From NCBI GenBank assembly GCA_027325115.1, contig DAHWFG010000145.1:1-6446 (forward strand): 6,446 nucleotides of DNA. The letters are read 5' to 3'. This document shows, piece by piece, positions 1-6,014 of the stretch. The notes below the pieces were generated by a model, which worked only from the letters and a program-made list of their open reading frames with translations, ran no database searches and was not told the DNA's origin. How positions within the stretch are numbered: the stretch's first letter is position 1; each line of letters begins with the position of its first letter. The position numbers were made by a program, and so were the translations under genes. The DNA is from JAKBCQ01 sp021807585 (GTDB lineage Bacteria; Planctomycetota; Planctomycetia; Isosphaerales; Isosphaeraceae).

Positions 1-330
1 GGGATGCAAGGTTATCCGGGAATGGCGGGCCAAGGGACGCCACGCTCAACCGGAGGTCCAGGTCAAGGCACACCTAGCTCCCCTGGTGGCGGCGCTCCCG
101 CGGGGATGCCGACCGGCGGTGGAATGCCGCAAGGGATGCAAGGTTATCCGGGAATGGCGGGCCAAGGGACGCCAAGTTCTCCTGGCGGCGGCGCACCCGC
201 GGGTATGCCGACCGGGGGTGGAATGCCGCAAGGGATGCAAGGATACCCTGGAATGGGTGGTCAAGGCACGCCTGGTTCCCCTGGAGGAGGCGCGCCCGCC
301 GGAATGCCGAACACAGGCGGAATGCCCAGC
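1..330 (+). repeat. In-frame tandem repeat inside the first gene, 3 copies of a 99-base unit
   Basis: Copies begin at 1, 133 and 232 with GGGATGCAAGG. Copy 2 (133-231) and copy 3 (232-330) are 99 bases. Copy 1 is 132 bases because it carries an extra 33 bases, itself a local duplication of the GQGTP motif. The first 42 bases of copies 1 and 2 (1-42 and 133-174) are identical, including silent positions; copy 3 is more diverged. The next stretch (331 onward, GYPGGGG) is a degraded fourth unit. More copies may lie upstream of the window. Confidence 0.85.
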
Positions 331-849
331 GGTTATCCCGGCGGCGGCGGTCCAGGAGGCCCAGGCGCCCCGGGTTCTCCGGGCGATCCGGGAGGCATGC
401 CGGGCGCGCCGGGTCAGAACTCGAAGCCCCAAAACTCATACCAATTCGCGATGAAAACCGCCACCGATTTCATCAAAGCCGCGACCGACAAAAACGCCGA
501 ACTGCTCGACGAGAACACCGCGCTTCGAGCCCCCACCCAGGCCAAGGAATATTCCAAAAAGATCTTCATGGCGATTAAGGACAAAAGTCTTTCTTCCGAG
601 GATCTCGACAAACTGGCGAAGGATCTGAAGGGCTACAAAGTGGTGACCGCGTATCCTCCCAACACCTCGAACACGATCGAGGTCGAAGTGATGAAACGCG
701 TGAAAACCGAATCCTATACCAGGCTGATCGTCGTTCGTCACGAAAAAGCGGGCTGGAAGGTTCAAGATATCAAAAAGCCCTATGTGATTTATATGCAAAA
801 CTTTGGCAATCAAATGGGAGGCGGAAGGGGCGGCAGGCGCGGACGTTGA
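1..849 (+). CDS. Gly/Met/Pro-rich repeat protein with folded C-terminal domain, 5' partial
   Basis: The frame is open at the first base (codon GGG at 1-3 continues the repeat register seen later, QGMQGYPG), so the gene starts upstream; the ATG at 4 is internal. About the first 140 visible residues are low complexity: three copies of a roughly 33-residue Gly/Met/Pro unit (GMQGYPGM, GQGTP, GGGAPAGMP), then a short collagen-like stretch of GXY triplets (GGP GGP GAP GSP GDP, about 349-393). From about 421 the composition changes to an ordinary alpha+beta domain of about 130 residues: amphipathic helices (SYQFAMKTATDFIKAATDKN), then strands ending in YTRLIVVRHEKAGWKVQDIK. The final strand with WKVQDI resembles the last strand of NTF2-like/SnoaL-type folds; that is an inference from pattern only. 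The protein ends in a basic RGG-like tail (MGGGRGGRRGR). Function unknown. A signal peptide, if any, lies outside the window. A strong terminator follows. Confidence 0.8.
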   Translation, partial: GMQGYPGMAGQGTPRSTGGPGQGTPSSPGGGAPAGMPTGGGMPQGMQGYPGMAGQGTPSSPGGGAPAGMPTGGGMPQGMQGYPGMGGQGTPGSPGGGAPAGMPNTGGMPSGYPGGGGPGGPGAPGSPGDPGGMPGAPGQNSKPQNSYQFAMKTATDFIKAATDKNAELLDENTALRAPTQAKEYSKKIFMAIKDKSLSSEDLDKLAKDLKGYKVVTAYPPNTSNTIEVEVMKRVKTESYTRLIVVRHEKAGWKVQDIKKPYVIYMQNFGNQMGGGRGGRRGR

Positions 850-850
850 T

Positions 851-874
851 CGTATCGCGATGAAATGCGATACG
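851..874 (+). other. Short hairpin just after the stop codon
   Basis: CGTATCGC (851-858) and GCGATACG (867-874) form a perfect 8-bp stem with an 8-base loop, two bases beyond the TGA of the repeat-protein gene. No T-run follows, so it is not a complete intrinsic terminator by itself; it may stabilise the 3' end of the transcript upstream of the real terminator at 933-965. Confidence 0.4.
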
Positions 875-932
875 TGCCTTCAATCCTTATGATGCGATCG
901 ATTCCACCGGATCGATTTGAGATACACGACTT

Positions 933-965
933 CCGAGCTCGCGAAACGCGGGCTCGGTTTTTTTT
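933..965 (+). terminator. Rho-independent terminator
   Basis: CCGAGCTCGCG (933-943) pairs with CGCGGGCTCGG (947-957) as an 11-bp GC-rich stem with one G-T pair and an AAA loop, followed directly by eight Ts (958-965). This is a classic intrinsic terminator in the + direction. It lies about 84 bases after the stop of the repeat-protein gene and separates that gene from the small membrane protein gene downstream. Confidence 0.9.
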
Positions 966-1090
966 GTCGATTTTTCCTCAAGGCTGATCGTTCCTCTTGC
1001 CGATAACCGGAAGTTTTGGCAATCTTGTGCGACGTCGTTCGATTAAAACACGAATCGAGCAGGATACCACCACCTGGAATCGCGAGAACC

Positions 1091-1097
1091 AAGGAGG
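1091..1097 (+). promoter_or_regulatory. Strong ribosome binding site for the 107-residue membrane protein
   Basis: AAGGAGG lies nine bases before the ATG at 1107. It decides between that start and the longer overlapping open frame beginning at 1016, which has no comparable site and encodes an arginine-rich, unstructured-looking product. Confidence 0.8.
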
Positions 1098-1106
1098 GAT
1101 ACCGGA

Positions 1107-1430
1107 ATGAGCGATTCGAGCCTTCGATTTTGCGCCATGCTGGAACTTTCGGTCTTTGTGCTACAAATTCTCGGCGTCACCTCACTTTGCGTTACTCGTC
1201 TGATGGCGTCGAAACGGTGGGCGTGCCACGGCCGAACAGTTTTCTTGGTCGCCGTCGTCGGACTCGGAATCACCGGCGCCTTATGCGGTCGACACGATTC
1301 GGAATTCGCGCTCTTCGCCGGCAGCACCCTCACGATGCTACTAATCGGCATGACGATCGGAAACGGTGGAATCGAAACATCCCTCGAATCCATGCCTCGT
1401 TCTTCCTCCGAGCCCAAGCCCGCGCGATAA
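1107..1430 (+). CDS. Small three-span membrane protein, function unknown
   Basis: A 107-residue protein starting at an ATG with an excellent AAGGAGG site. Three hydrophobic segments are visible: about residues 11-33 (MLELSVFVLQILGVTSLC), 43-61 (RTVFLVAVVGLGITGALCG) and 66-86 (FALFAGSTLTMLLIGMTIG), separated by short polar loops with RLMASKRWACHGR between spans 1 and 2 and RHDSE between spans 2 and 3. The positive loop between spans 1 and 2 suggests it faces the cytoplasm, placing the N-terminus outside. The tail (SLESMPRSSSEPKPAR) is polar and probably disordered. I do not recognise a named family. It is isolated: a terminator lies upstream and a roughly 300-base spacer downstream. Overlapping open frames on both strands lack a ribosome binding site and look like shadows. 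Confidence 0.75.
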   Translation: MSDSSLRFCAMLELSVFVLQILGVTSLCVTRLMASKRWACHGRTVFLVAVVGLGITGALCGRHDSEFALFAGSTLTMLLIGMTIGNGGIETSLESMPRSSSEPKPAR

Positions 1431-1726
1431 TTTTTCTGATAAATTTATCTCCTTACTCTGCTTGAAGATACGTCGTTCATACCAAAAAACTTGGGCCGTT
1501 TTTGGAACGGTAATTTGACGCGACGGCGATCATGCGCCACACTTTCAGGCGTCGGCTCGGCGTCGTCCGGTACTTGCGACTTCATCACGCGAACATCTCC
1601 TCACCGTATCGCGACGTTCAAAGCCCACGTATGAGCGATCATGTCCCGGTTGACGTCGTTGGCGGGCGCGTTCGTATGACGCGCCGCGGCGGCGCCGGAT
1701 TCCGACGGATCAAGGAGATGACGGCC
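1431..1726. other. Intergenic region before the BON gene with AT-rich palindrome and hairpins
   Basis: About 296 bases with no supported gene. Directly after the previous stop the sequence is AT-rich and contains a perfect 12-bp palindrome, GATAAATTTATC (1438-1449), a possible operator. CCAAAAA (1482-1488) can pair with TTTTTGG (1499-1505); the alternative stem CCGTT (1496-1500) with AACGG (1506-1510) uses some of the same bases. The frame of the BON gene stays open back to 1532, but that stretch encodes an arginine- and histidine-rich run with no ribosome binding site and is more likely leader than protein. A promoter is expected here, but I see no convincing -35/-10 pair. Confidence 0.4.
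1712..1717 (+). promoter_or_regulatory. Ribosome binding site setting the BON gene start
   Basis: AAGGAG lies nine bases before the ATG at 1727, the same spacing as in the previous gene. It abuts the in-frame ATG at 1718, so that codon cannot be served by it. The start at 1727 also places a clean signal peptide at the N-terminus, unlike the upstream ATG at 1532. Confidence 0.75.
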
Positions 1727-2476
1727 ATGTTGGAAGGCTGGAGAGGGATTTCACTGGCTCTGCTCGTCGCGGGAACGACCGCGGTTTCGACCGCTCGCGC
1801 CCAGCAACCGAGCTCGAATCAGGCGACGGCCGACGCGATCGCGACCGTCCTACGCGACTCGAAAACGCTCCAAGGCGTGCGAATCGAAATCGAAACAAAG
1901 AACGGACAAGCGATTTTGTCCGGTACGGTCGCCGACGCGGGCCAAAAACGCGAGGCGCTCGACGCCGCGTCGAAGGTTCAAGGAATCGCAACGGTCGTCG
2001 ATAAACTTCAGGTCGTCGGCGACACCCGAGTCAACCGCGCCCAATACCAGGTCGCAGGCGGATTATTCCACCATAACGCACCGATGGGTGGAGATGTGAT
2101 CATGCCGGGCGGCATGACGGGAGCGCCTAACGGCGCCGCGGGTCCCGTCGCGAACGACATGTCGGGCGGCGCCGGCCCCGCTCCCGAAGGCCCCGCGGGC
2201 ATGATGGGTGGAACGCAAGCTTCCATGCCCAATCATCCGAATTACGCCTGGCCCAGCTACGCCCCCTACCCCAATTTCTCCGCGGTCGGTTACCCCACCG
2301 CGTATCCCTGGCAAGCCTGGCCCAATATCGGACCTCCCTCCCCCTACCCCGAGGTTCCGCTCGATTGGCGCGCCGTCACCCTCCGCTGGGACGACGGAAT
2401 CTGGTGGCTCGACTTCAAGAAACACTACACCCGTCCGTTCTTCACCCCGTATCCGTTCGGGATCGGAGCGTATTGA
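1727..2476 (+). CDS. Secreted BON-domain protein with Tyr/Pro/Trp-rich tail
   Basis: A 249-residue protein. Residues 1-25 form a signal peptide: MLEGWR, a hydrophobic core (ISLALLVAGTTAV) and a likely cleavage after ARA before QQP, so it is exported. Residues about 29-99 are a BON domain: helix (ATADAIATVLRDSKTL), strand pair (VRIEIETKNGQAILSGTV), helix (AGQKREALDAASKV) and final strand (IATVVDKLQVVGD). BON domains (OsmY type) are usually periplasmic and are thought to bind membranes or ligands. Residues about 115-165 are a Gly/Met/Pro/Ala-rich linker (MPGGMTGAP, EGPAGMMGG). The C-terminal 80 residues are rich in Tyr, Pro and Trp (NYAWPSYAPYPNF, then VTLRWDDGIWWLDFKKHY), a tail I associate with planctomycete envelope proteins; this is recall, not a search. 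The chosen start rests on the ribosome binding site and signal peptide. A hairpin terminator follows. Confidence 0.85.
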   Translation: MLEGWRGISLALLVAGTTAVSTARAQQPSSNQATADAIATVLRDSKTLQGVRIEIETKNGQAILSGTVADAGQKREALDAASKVQGIATVVDKLQVVGDTRVNRAQYQVAGGLFHHNAPMGGDVIMPGGMTGAPNGAAGPVANDMSGGAGPAPEGPAGMMGGTQASMPNHPNYAWPSYAPYPNFSAVGYPTAYPWQAWPNIGPPSPYPEVPLDWRAVTLRWDDGIWWLDFKKHYTRPFFTPYPFGIGAY

Positions 2477-2510
2477 TCTTACGCAGCTAAGAATTTCGCG
2501 GACGCTCGGC

Positions 2511-2541
2511 GAAGGGGACGGGAGGAAAACCCGTCCCTTTC
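2511..2541 (+). terminator. Terminator-like hairpin after the BON gene
   Basis: GGGACGGG (2515-2522) pairs perfectly with CCCGTCCC (2530-2537) around a 7-base loop, and the stem extends outward (G-T, A-T, A-T, G-C) to 12 bp over 2511-2541. Only a short T-run is present and it is part of the stem, so this is weaker than the terminator at 933-965. Its place 35 bases after the stop supports a role in ending the BON transcript. Confidence 0.65.
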
Positions 2542-2602
2542 GCATTGGTGTCGCAAAATCATCAAAGCGTGCCAAAACGATCCGGGCCGTCGGCCGAATC
2601 TA

Positions 2603-2629
2603 CCGCGAAGTCGCGGGTTCGCATACAAT
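2603..2629 (+). promoter_or_regulatory. Possible promoter/operator region for asnB
   Basis: The 167-base gap between the hairpin and asnB holds a perfect inverted repeat, CCGCGA-AG-TCGCGG (2603-2616), and, eight bases further on, TACAAT (2624-2629), a good match to a -10 box. No clear -35 hexamer lies 17 bases upstream (the bases there are TACCGC). If TACAAT is used, the palindrome would sit between -35 and -10, a usual place for a repressor site. The asnB start itself has no good Shine-Dalgarno sequence. This is a weak prediction. Confidence 0.25.
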
Positions 2630-2708
2630 CAATCAACAGGATCGTTTTCGCCTGGCGCCCTCGGCGCGGTTCCCGTTAAATTCTCGCAGGACTCGATTCA
2701 CAACCGAT

Positions 2709-4592
2709 ATGTGCGGCGTCGCGGGCTTCGTAAATCGGCATGGAACGCCGGCCGATCGAGACATCATCGTCCGCATGACGTCCACCCTGGCGCGTCGAGG
2801 CCCCGACGGCGAGGGCTTTTATGTCGAAGGCCCCGTCGCGCTCGGCCATCGCAGGCTATCGATCATCGACCTCGCCGGCGGCGTTCAGCCGATGCCCAAC
2901 GAGGACGCCTCGATCTGGGTTTCCTACAACGGCGAAATCTACAACGAACCCGAAATCCGCCGCGAACTCGAAGCCAAAAACCATCGATATCGCTCGATAT
3001 CCGACACCGAATCGCTTGTTCATTTGTATGAAGAACTCGGTCCTCGGTTCGTCGAACGATTGAACGGAATGTTCGCGTTCGCGCTCTGGGATCGACCCCG
3101 CGAACGGCTCGTCCTGGCGCGCGATCGGATGGGTCAAAAGCCGCTCTATTATGCGATCACCGATCGCGGCGGGATCGTCTTCGCGTCCGAACCCAAGGCG
3201 CTCCTGCAACACCCCCATGTCCCCCGCGCGCTCGACCCCGCGGGGCTAGCCCGCTACCTTTTTTATGAATACATTCCCGCGCCCGGTTCGATCTGGGAAG
3301 GCGTAAAAAAACTCCCACGCGCACATATTTTGATTTGGGAGAACGGCGAGGCGCGGATCGAACGGTATTGGGCCCCCGTCGCGGCCGAGATCGATCGATC
3401 GATCGATTTTGACGCGTGCGCCGAGCGGTTTTGGGGAGATTTTCGCTCCGCGGTCGCTCGCCATCGTCGTTCGGACGTCCCCCTCGGCGTGTTCCTCTCG
3501 GGCGGAATCGATTCGTCGTGCGTCGCCGCGGCGCTCTGCGAGATCGAACCCGCCGCCGGCATCCATACGTTTTCAATCGGTTTCGACGATCCCAGCTTCG
3601 ACGAATCGTCGTATGCGCGCGAGGTCGCCGAGCATCTGGGAACCGATCACCACGAACAAAGCTTTTCGGTCGATACCCTCCGCGAACTCCTTCCCGAAGT
3701 CGTCGGCTGGCTCGACGAACCGTTCGGCGATGCATCGATCCTCCCCACCCACCTGCTTTGTCGGTTTGCGCGCGACGACGCGACGGTATGCCTGGGAGGC
3801 GACGGTTCGGACGAACTCCTCGCGGGATACCCGACGTTCGCCGCCGAACGCGCCGCGAGGTTTTATCGCAACATCCCCGCGCCGGCTCGAAAGCTCGCCG
3901 CGGCGGTCGTCGCGGGACTTCCAGTCAATCACTCAAACATGAGTTTTGATTTTAAGCTTAAGCAATTTTTGCGGGGAGCGGCCGAGCCGATCGCGCTGGC
4001 GCACCAACGTTGGCTGGGTTCGTTCGACGGTCGTGAGATCGCCGATTTGCTCGTCGAACGCCCCGCGGTTGATGTGGAACAAGAACAGATGCGTATCGCG
4101 GAAGATTTTTCCAAAGATCTTGATCCGCTGACGCGTTCACTCGCGCTCTACCAAGAAACGTATCTCGCCGAGGATATTTTGACGAAGGTCGATCGCGCGT
4201 CGATGGCATGCGGCCTTGAATCGCGCGCGCCGTTTCTCGACGCCGAATTGGTGGACTCGATTCTCAGGCTCCCCGCATGGTATAAGTACGGTCGCGGTCG
4301 GACGAAGCGTTTGCTCAAACGAGCCGCTCAAGGGCGCCTGCCGAAACGAGTCATCGAACGTTCCAAAAAAGGCTTTGGAATACCCGTCGCGCGGTGGTTG
4401 CGCGGACCGTTGCGTTCGCTGCTCGATGAACTTTTGGGATTCGAACGGCTCAATCGCCAGGGAATATTTCGACCGGCGGAAATTGCGCGGATCGTCGCCG
4501 AACATCAATCGGGAGTACGTGATCATCGCAAACCGCTTTGGACTTTGTTGATCTTTCAGCTTTGGTACGACCACTGGTTGAGGGGCGGATGA
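2709..4592 (+). CDS. asnB: Glutamine-hydrolysing asparagine synthase (AsnB family)
   Basis: A 627-residue, full-length class II amidotransferase. The start is fixed by the N-terminal MCGVAGF: Cys2 becomes the nucleophile after Met removal. The glutaminase domain (about 1-215) shows RRGPDGEGF (29-37), HRRLSIIDL (47-55), SYNGEIYN (72-79) and SDTE (98-101), giving the expected glutamine-binding Arg49, Asn74, Glu76 and Asp99. The synthetase domain follows with the pyrophosphate loop SGGIDSS (264-270), GGDGSDELLAGY (363-374), KVDRASMACGLESRAPFLD (493-511) and SKKGFGIP (552-559). It transfers ammonia from glutamine to an ATP-activated carboxylate, normally aspartate, in the cytoplasm. All key residues are present, so it should be active. 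The sequence also resembles amidotransferases that sit in surface-polysaccharide clusters, so a substrate other than aspartate is possible; no glycosyltransferases are visible nearby. It overlaps the next gene by four bases. The frame is open upstream to 2208 but that part is not coding. Confidence 0.93.
   Translation: MCGVAGFVNRHGTPADRDIIVRMTSTLARRGPDGEGFYVEGPVALGHRRLSIIDLAGGVQPMPNEDASIWVSYNGEIYNEPEIRRELEAKNHRYRSISDTESLVHLYEELGPRFVERLNGMFAFALWDRPRERLVLARDRMGQKPLYYAITDRGGIVFASEPKALLQHPHVPRALDPAGLARYLFYEYIPAPGSIWEGVKKLPRAHILIWENGEARIERYWAPVAAEIDRSIDFDACAERFWGDFRSAVARHRRSDVPLGVFLSGGIDSSCVAAALCEIEPAAGIHTFSIGFDDPSFDESSYAREVAEHLGTDHHEQSFSVDTLRELLPEVVGWLDEPFGDASILPTHLLCRFARDDATVCLGGDGSDELLAGYPTFAAERAARFYRNIPAPARKLAAAVVAGLPVNHSNMSFDFKLKQFLRGAAEPIALAHQRWLGSFDGREIADLLVERPAVDVEQEQMRIAEDFSKDLDPLTRSLALYQETYLAEDILTKVDRASMACGLESRAPFLDAELVDSILRLPAWYKYGRGRTKRLLKRAAQGRLPKRVIERSKKGFGIPVARWLRGPLRSLLDELLGFERLNRQGIFRPAEIARIVAEHQSGVRDHRKPLWTLLIFQLWYDHWLRGG
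3389..3407. repeat. GATC microsatellite inside asnB
   Basis: GATCGATCGATCGATCGAT is nearly five tandem copies of the self-complementary tetramer GATC. It encodes EIDRSID in the loop between the glutaminase and synthetase domains of AsnB and keeps the frame. The period of four is not a multiple of three, so a gain or loss of one unit would shift the frame. Confidence 0.8.
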
Positions 4593-5302
4593 GGATTCTC
4601 GTCGTTTCCGATATCCACGCGAACTGGCCGGCGCTCGCCGCGATCGACGAGCCGCGCGACCTTTGCCTCTGCCTGGGGGACCTCGTCGATTACGGCCCCG
4701 ACCCCCTCCCGTGCGTCCGCTGGGCGATGGAAAACGCGCACTATTCCATCCGCGGCAATCATGATCACGGCGTGGCGCAAAGCGTACCCGTCAAAGGCGA
4801 ACAAGGTTTCCGCTACCTCACCCGCGTCACTCGACCGCTGATGTGGGACGCTCTCGGCGCCGACGAACGTCGCTACCTCCTCCAACTTCCCCTCACAACC
4901 CGCGTGACGATCGACGGCCGAAGGTTCCTCCTCGTCCACGGAACGCCGCGAGATCCCCTCGACGAATACGTGATGAACGACCCGACCGTCTGGGAACGCC
5001 GCGTCAAAAACGCCGACGCCGATATCTTATGTGTCGGTCATTCGCATCTGCAATTCAATATTCGTATTGGAGACGTCGTCGTTCTCAATCCCGGAAGCGT
5101 GGGCATGCCGCGCGATGGCGACCCCCGCGCCGCGTACGCGATCATCGAGGACGGCCGGATCGAGATCAAACGGATCGAATACCCCGTCGAAGAGACGATC
5201 GCGCGGATCGAACGATCCGAACTCCCCGATCGCGCCAAGGCTCTGCTCGCCGAATGCCTCCGCACAGGGAGGATGTCGGACGGCCCCAACGATCTCGGTT
5301 GA
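4589..5302 (+). CDS. Calcineurin-like metallophosphoesterase
   Basis: A 237-residue protein with all the metal-binding motifs of the family in order: DIHANWPAL (Asp8, His10), GDLVDYGPDP (Gly30-Pro39, with Asp31), GNHDHGV (Asn57, His58), VHGTP (His117) and GHSH (150-153). The DYGP after the second motif and NPGSVGMPRDGDPRAAYAI near the end are typical of small bacterial phosphoesterases of the YfcE/MJ0936-like group, which bind two metal ions (often Mn) and cleave phosphodiesters or phosphomonoesters. The physiological substrate is unknown. The start ATG overlaps the asnB stop as ATGA, and GAGG (4580-4583) lies five bases before it, so translation is probably coupled to asnB. An upstream in-frame ATG at 4538 lies within asnB and would place residues before the beta strand that normally begins this fold. 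No terminator was found after it. Confidence 0.92.
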   Translation: MRILVVSDIHANWPALAAIDEPRDLCLCLGDLVDYGPDPLPCVRWAMENAHYSIRGNHDHGVAQSVPVKGEQGFRYLTRVTRPLMWDALGADERRYLLQLPLTTRVTIDGRRFLLVHGTPRDPLDEYVMNDPTVWERRVKNADADILCVGHSHLQFNIRIGDVVVLNPGSVGMPRDGDPRAAYAIIEDGRIEIKRIEYPVEETIARIERSELPDRAKALLAECLRTGRMSDGPNDLG

Positions 5303-5693
5303 CGCACAAAATCCAATCCCGTCTCTCACGATCGCGCCGTTCATTAAATGCTCGCACGCCCCTCCGACAAAAATTACTGAAATGCGGCTTCGCTCACGTC
5401 TCGAAAGCTCGATCAATACGTTGGCGATATCCGCGGTTGCAACCCGCGATCGACCTTCTTACCTTAAAGATCAAAGCTCGATCGGTTCGATTGGAATCGT
5501 CATGATTCGGCAAGCGATCCATCTTCAGTCGACACCGCCGACAGTCGACCCGGAGTCGTGATCGAAAGTATTTGAATCGGCGAACAAACGCTGTTATCCC
5601 GATCGAACTCGAACTCGCCGCGCCGTCGATCGTTCGCCTCGCGTCCAGATCCCCCAAAAGCTCGCTCACCGACACGAAAGACGACGTGCAAAC
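5303..5693. other. 391-base spacer without a convincing gene
   Basis: Open frames here on both strands have no ribosome binding site and no recognisable protein pattern. Visible structure is modest: AAAGCTCGATC occurs at 5404-5414 and 5473-5483, and AAAGCTCGCTC at 5657-5667; GTCGAC occurs twice around a 10-base gap (5528-5549); and a near-palindrome centred on GGTTGCAACC lies at 5432-5448. CGATCG occurs five times. There is no strong terminator for the asnB operon. It may contain decayed coding sequence, but I cannot identify any parent gene. Confidence 0.4.
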
Positions 5694-6014
5694 ATGTTAT
5701 ATTTTTTTGTATATGCATTTCTCATTTTAGCCGTTTATTTCGTTTTGTCTCTTAAGATTATGCATATCGATACCGCCTACCTAAGGAAGTATTGCGCCGC
5801 CAAAAGTTATAAATTATTGAATTGGTCGTATAATCCATATTATCATTTGATGGTTGATAAATTTCTGCTTTACGGAGGGTCGGGGGTCGTCTTTCACCTT
5901 ATCGCTCAAGATCAATTCGGTCGTGAAATTCGAGGTTGGGTCCGATGCGACAAGCGCGGCGCCCGATTCGCGGGAGACGACGGTCCATACGATCAAACAA
6001 CTTTCATTCAATGA
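5694..6014 (+). CDS. Small single-span membrane protein, AT-rich gene
   Basis: A 106-residue protein. Residues 2-21 (LYFFVYAFLILAVYFVLSLK) form one strongly hydrophobic helix, followed by a polar domain containing CAAKSYKLLNWSYNPYYH, then FHLIAQDQFGREIRGWVRCDKRGARF. The last part reads as a beta hairpin ending in the pattern GREIRGWVRC, which I associate with small hypothetical planctomycete proteins; I know no function. The first half is very AT-rich: 5701-5880 is about 33% GC, against about 75% in a stretch of the phosphoesterase gene (5101-5160). No Shine-Dalgarno sequence precedes the ATG, so the start is uncertain. Realness rests on the sensible membrane helix plus soluble domain. The overlapping frame 5854-6153 is considered separately as a pseudogene only in its last part. 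Confidence 0.55.
   Translation: MLYFFVYAFLILAVYFVLSLKIMHIDTAYLRKYCAAKSYKLLNWSYNPYYHLMVDKFLLYGGSGVVFHLIAQDQFGREIRGWVRCDKRGARFAGDDGPYDQTTFIQ

Noticed and set aside
46..454. Long overlapping open frames on both strands across the repeat region
   Set aside because: They arise because a GC-rich, stop-poor repeat is open in several frames. Their products are Arg/His/Ala-rich and have no start signal.
1016..1030. Possible sigma-54 promoter (TTGGCA ... TGTGC)
   Set aside because: The GG and GC elements are 11 bases apart, not the required 12, and the -12 element is a poor match.
1016..1465. A 149-codon + strand frame and a 124-codon - strand frame over the small membrane protein gene
   Set aside because: Neither has a ribosome binding site or a sensible composition, while the 1107-1430 frame has AAGGAGG and three membrane spans.
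1532..1726. N-terminal extension of the BON protein from the ATG at 1532
   Set aside because: The stretch is Arg/His-rich with no ribosome binding site, and it would bury the clear signal peptide that begins at 1727.
2616..2630. GGTTCG-containing stretch as a tRNA T-arm
   Set aside because: There is no matching acceptor, D or anticodon arm around it.
2208..2708. N-terminal extension of the asparagine synthase back to 2208
   Set aside because: It overlaps the BON gene and its terminator hairpin, and AsnB enzymes need Cys directly after the initiator Met.
3157..3949. Several 100-190 codon frames inside asnB on both strands
   Set aside because: They are Arg/Ser-rich shadows of the intact AsnB frame, whose catalytic motifs run through the same region.
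5394..5675. A 93-codon - strand frame in the spacer
   Set aside because: There is no ribosome binding site, no recognisable pattern, and an Arg/Ser-rich composition typical of chance frames.
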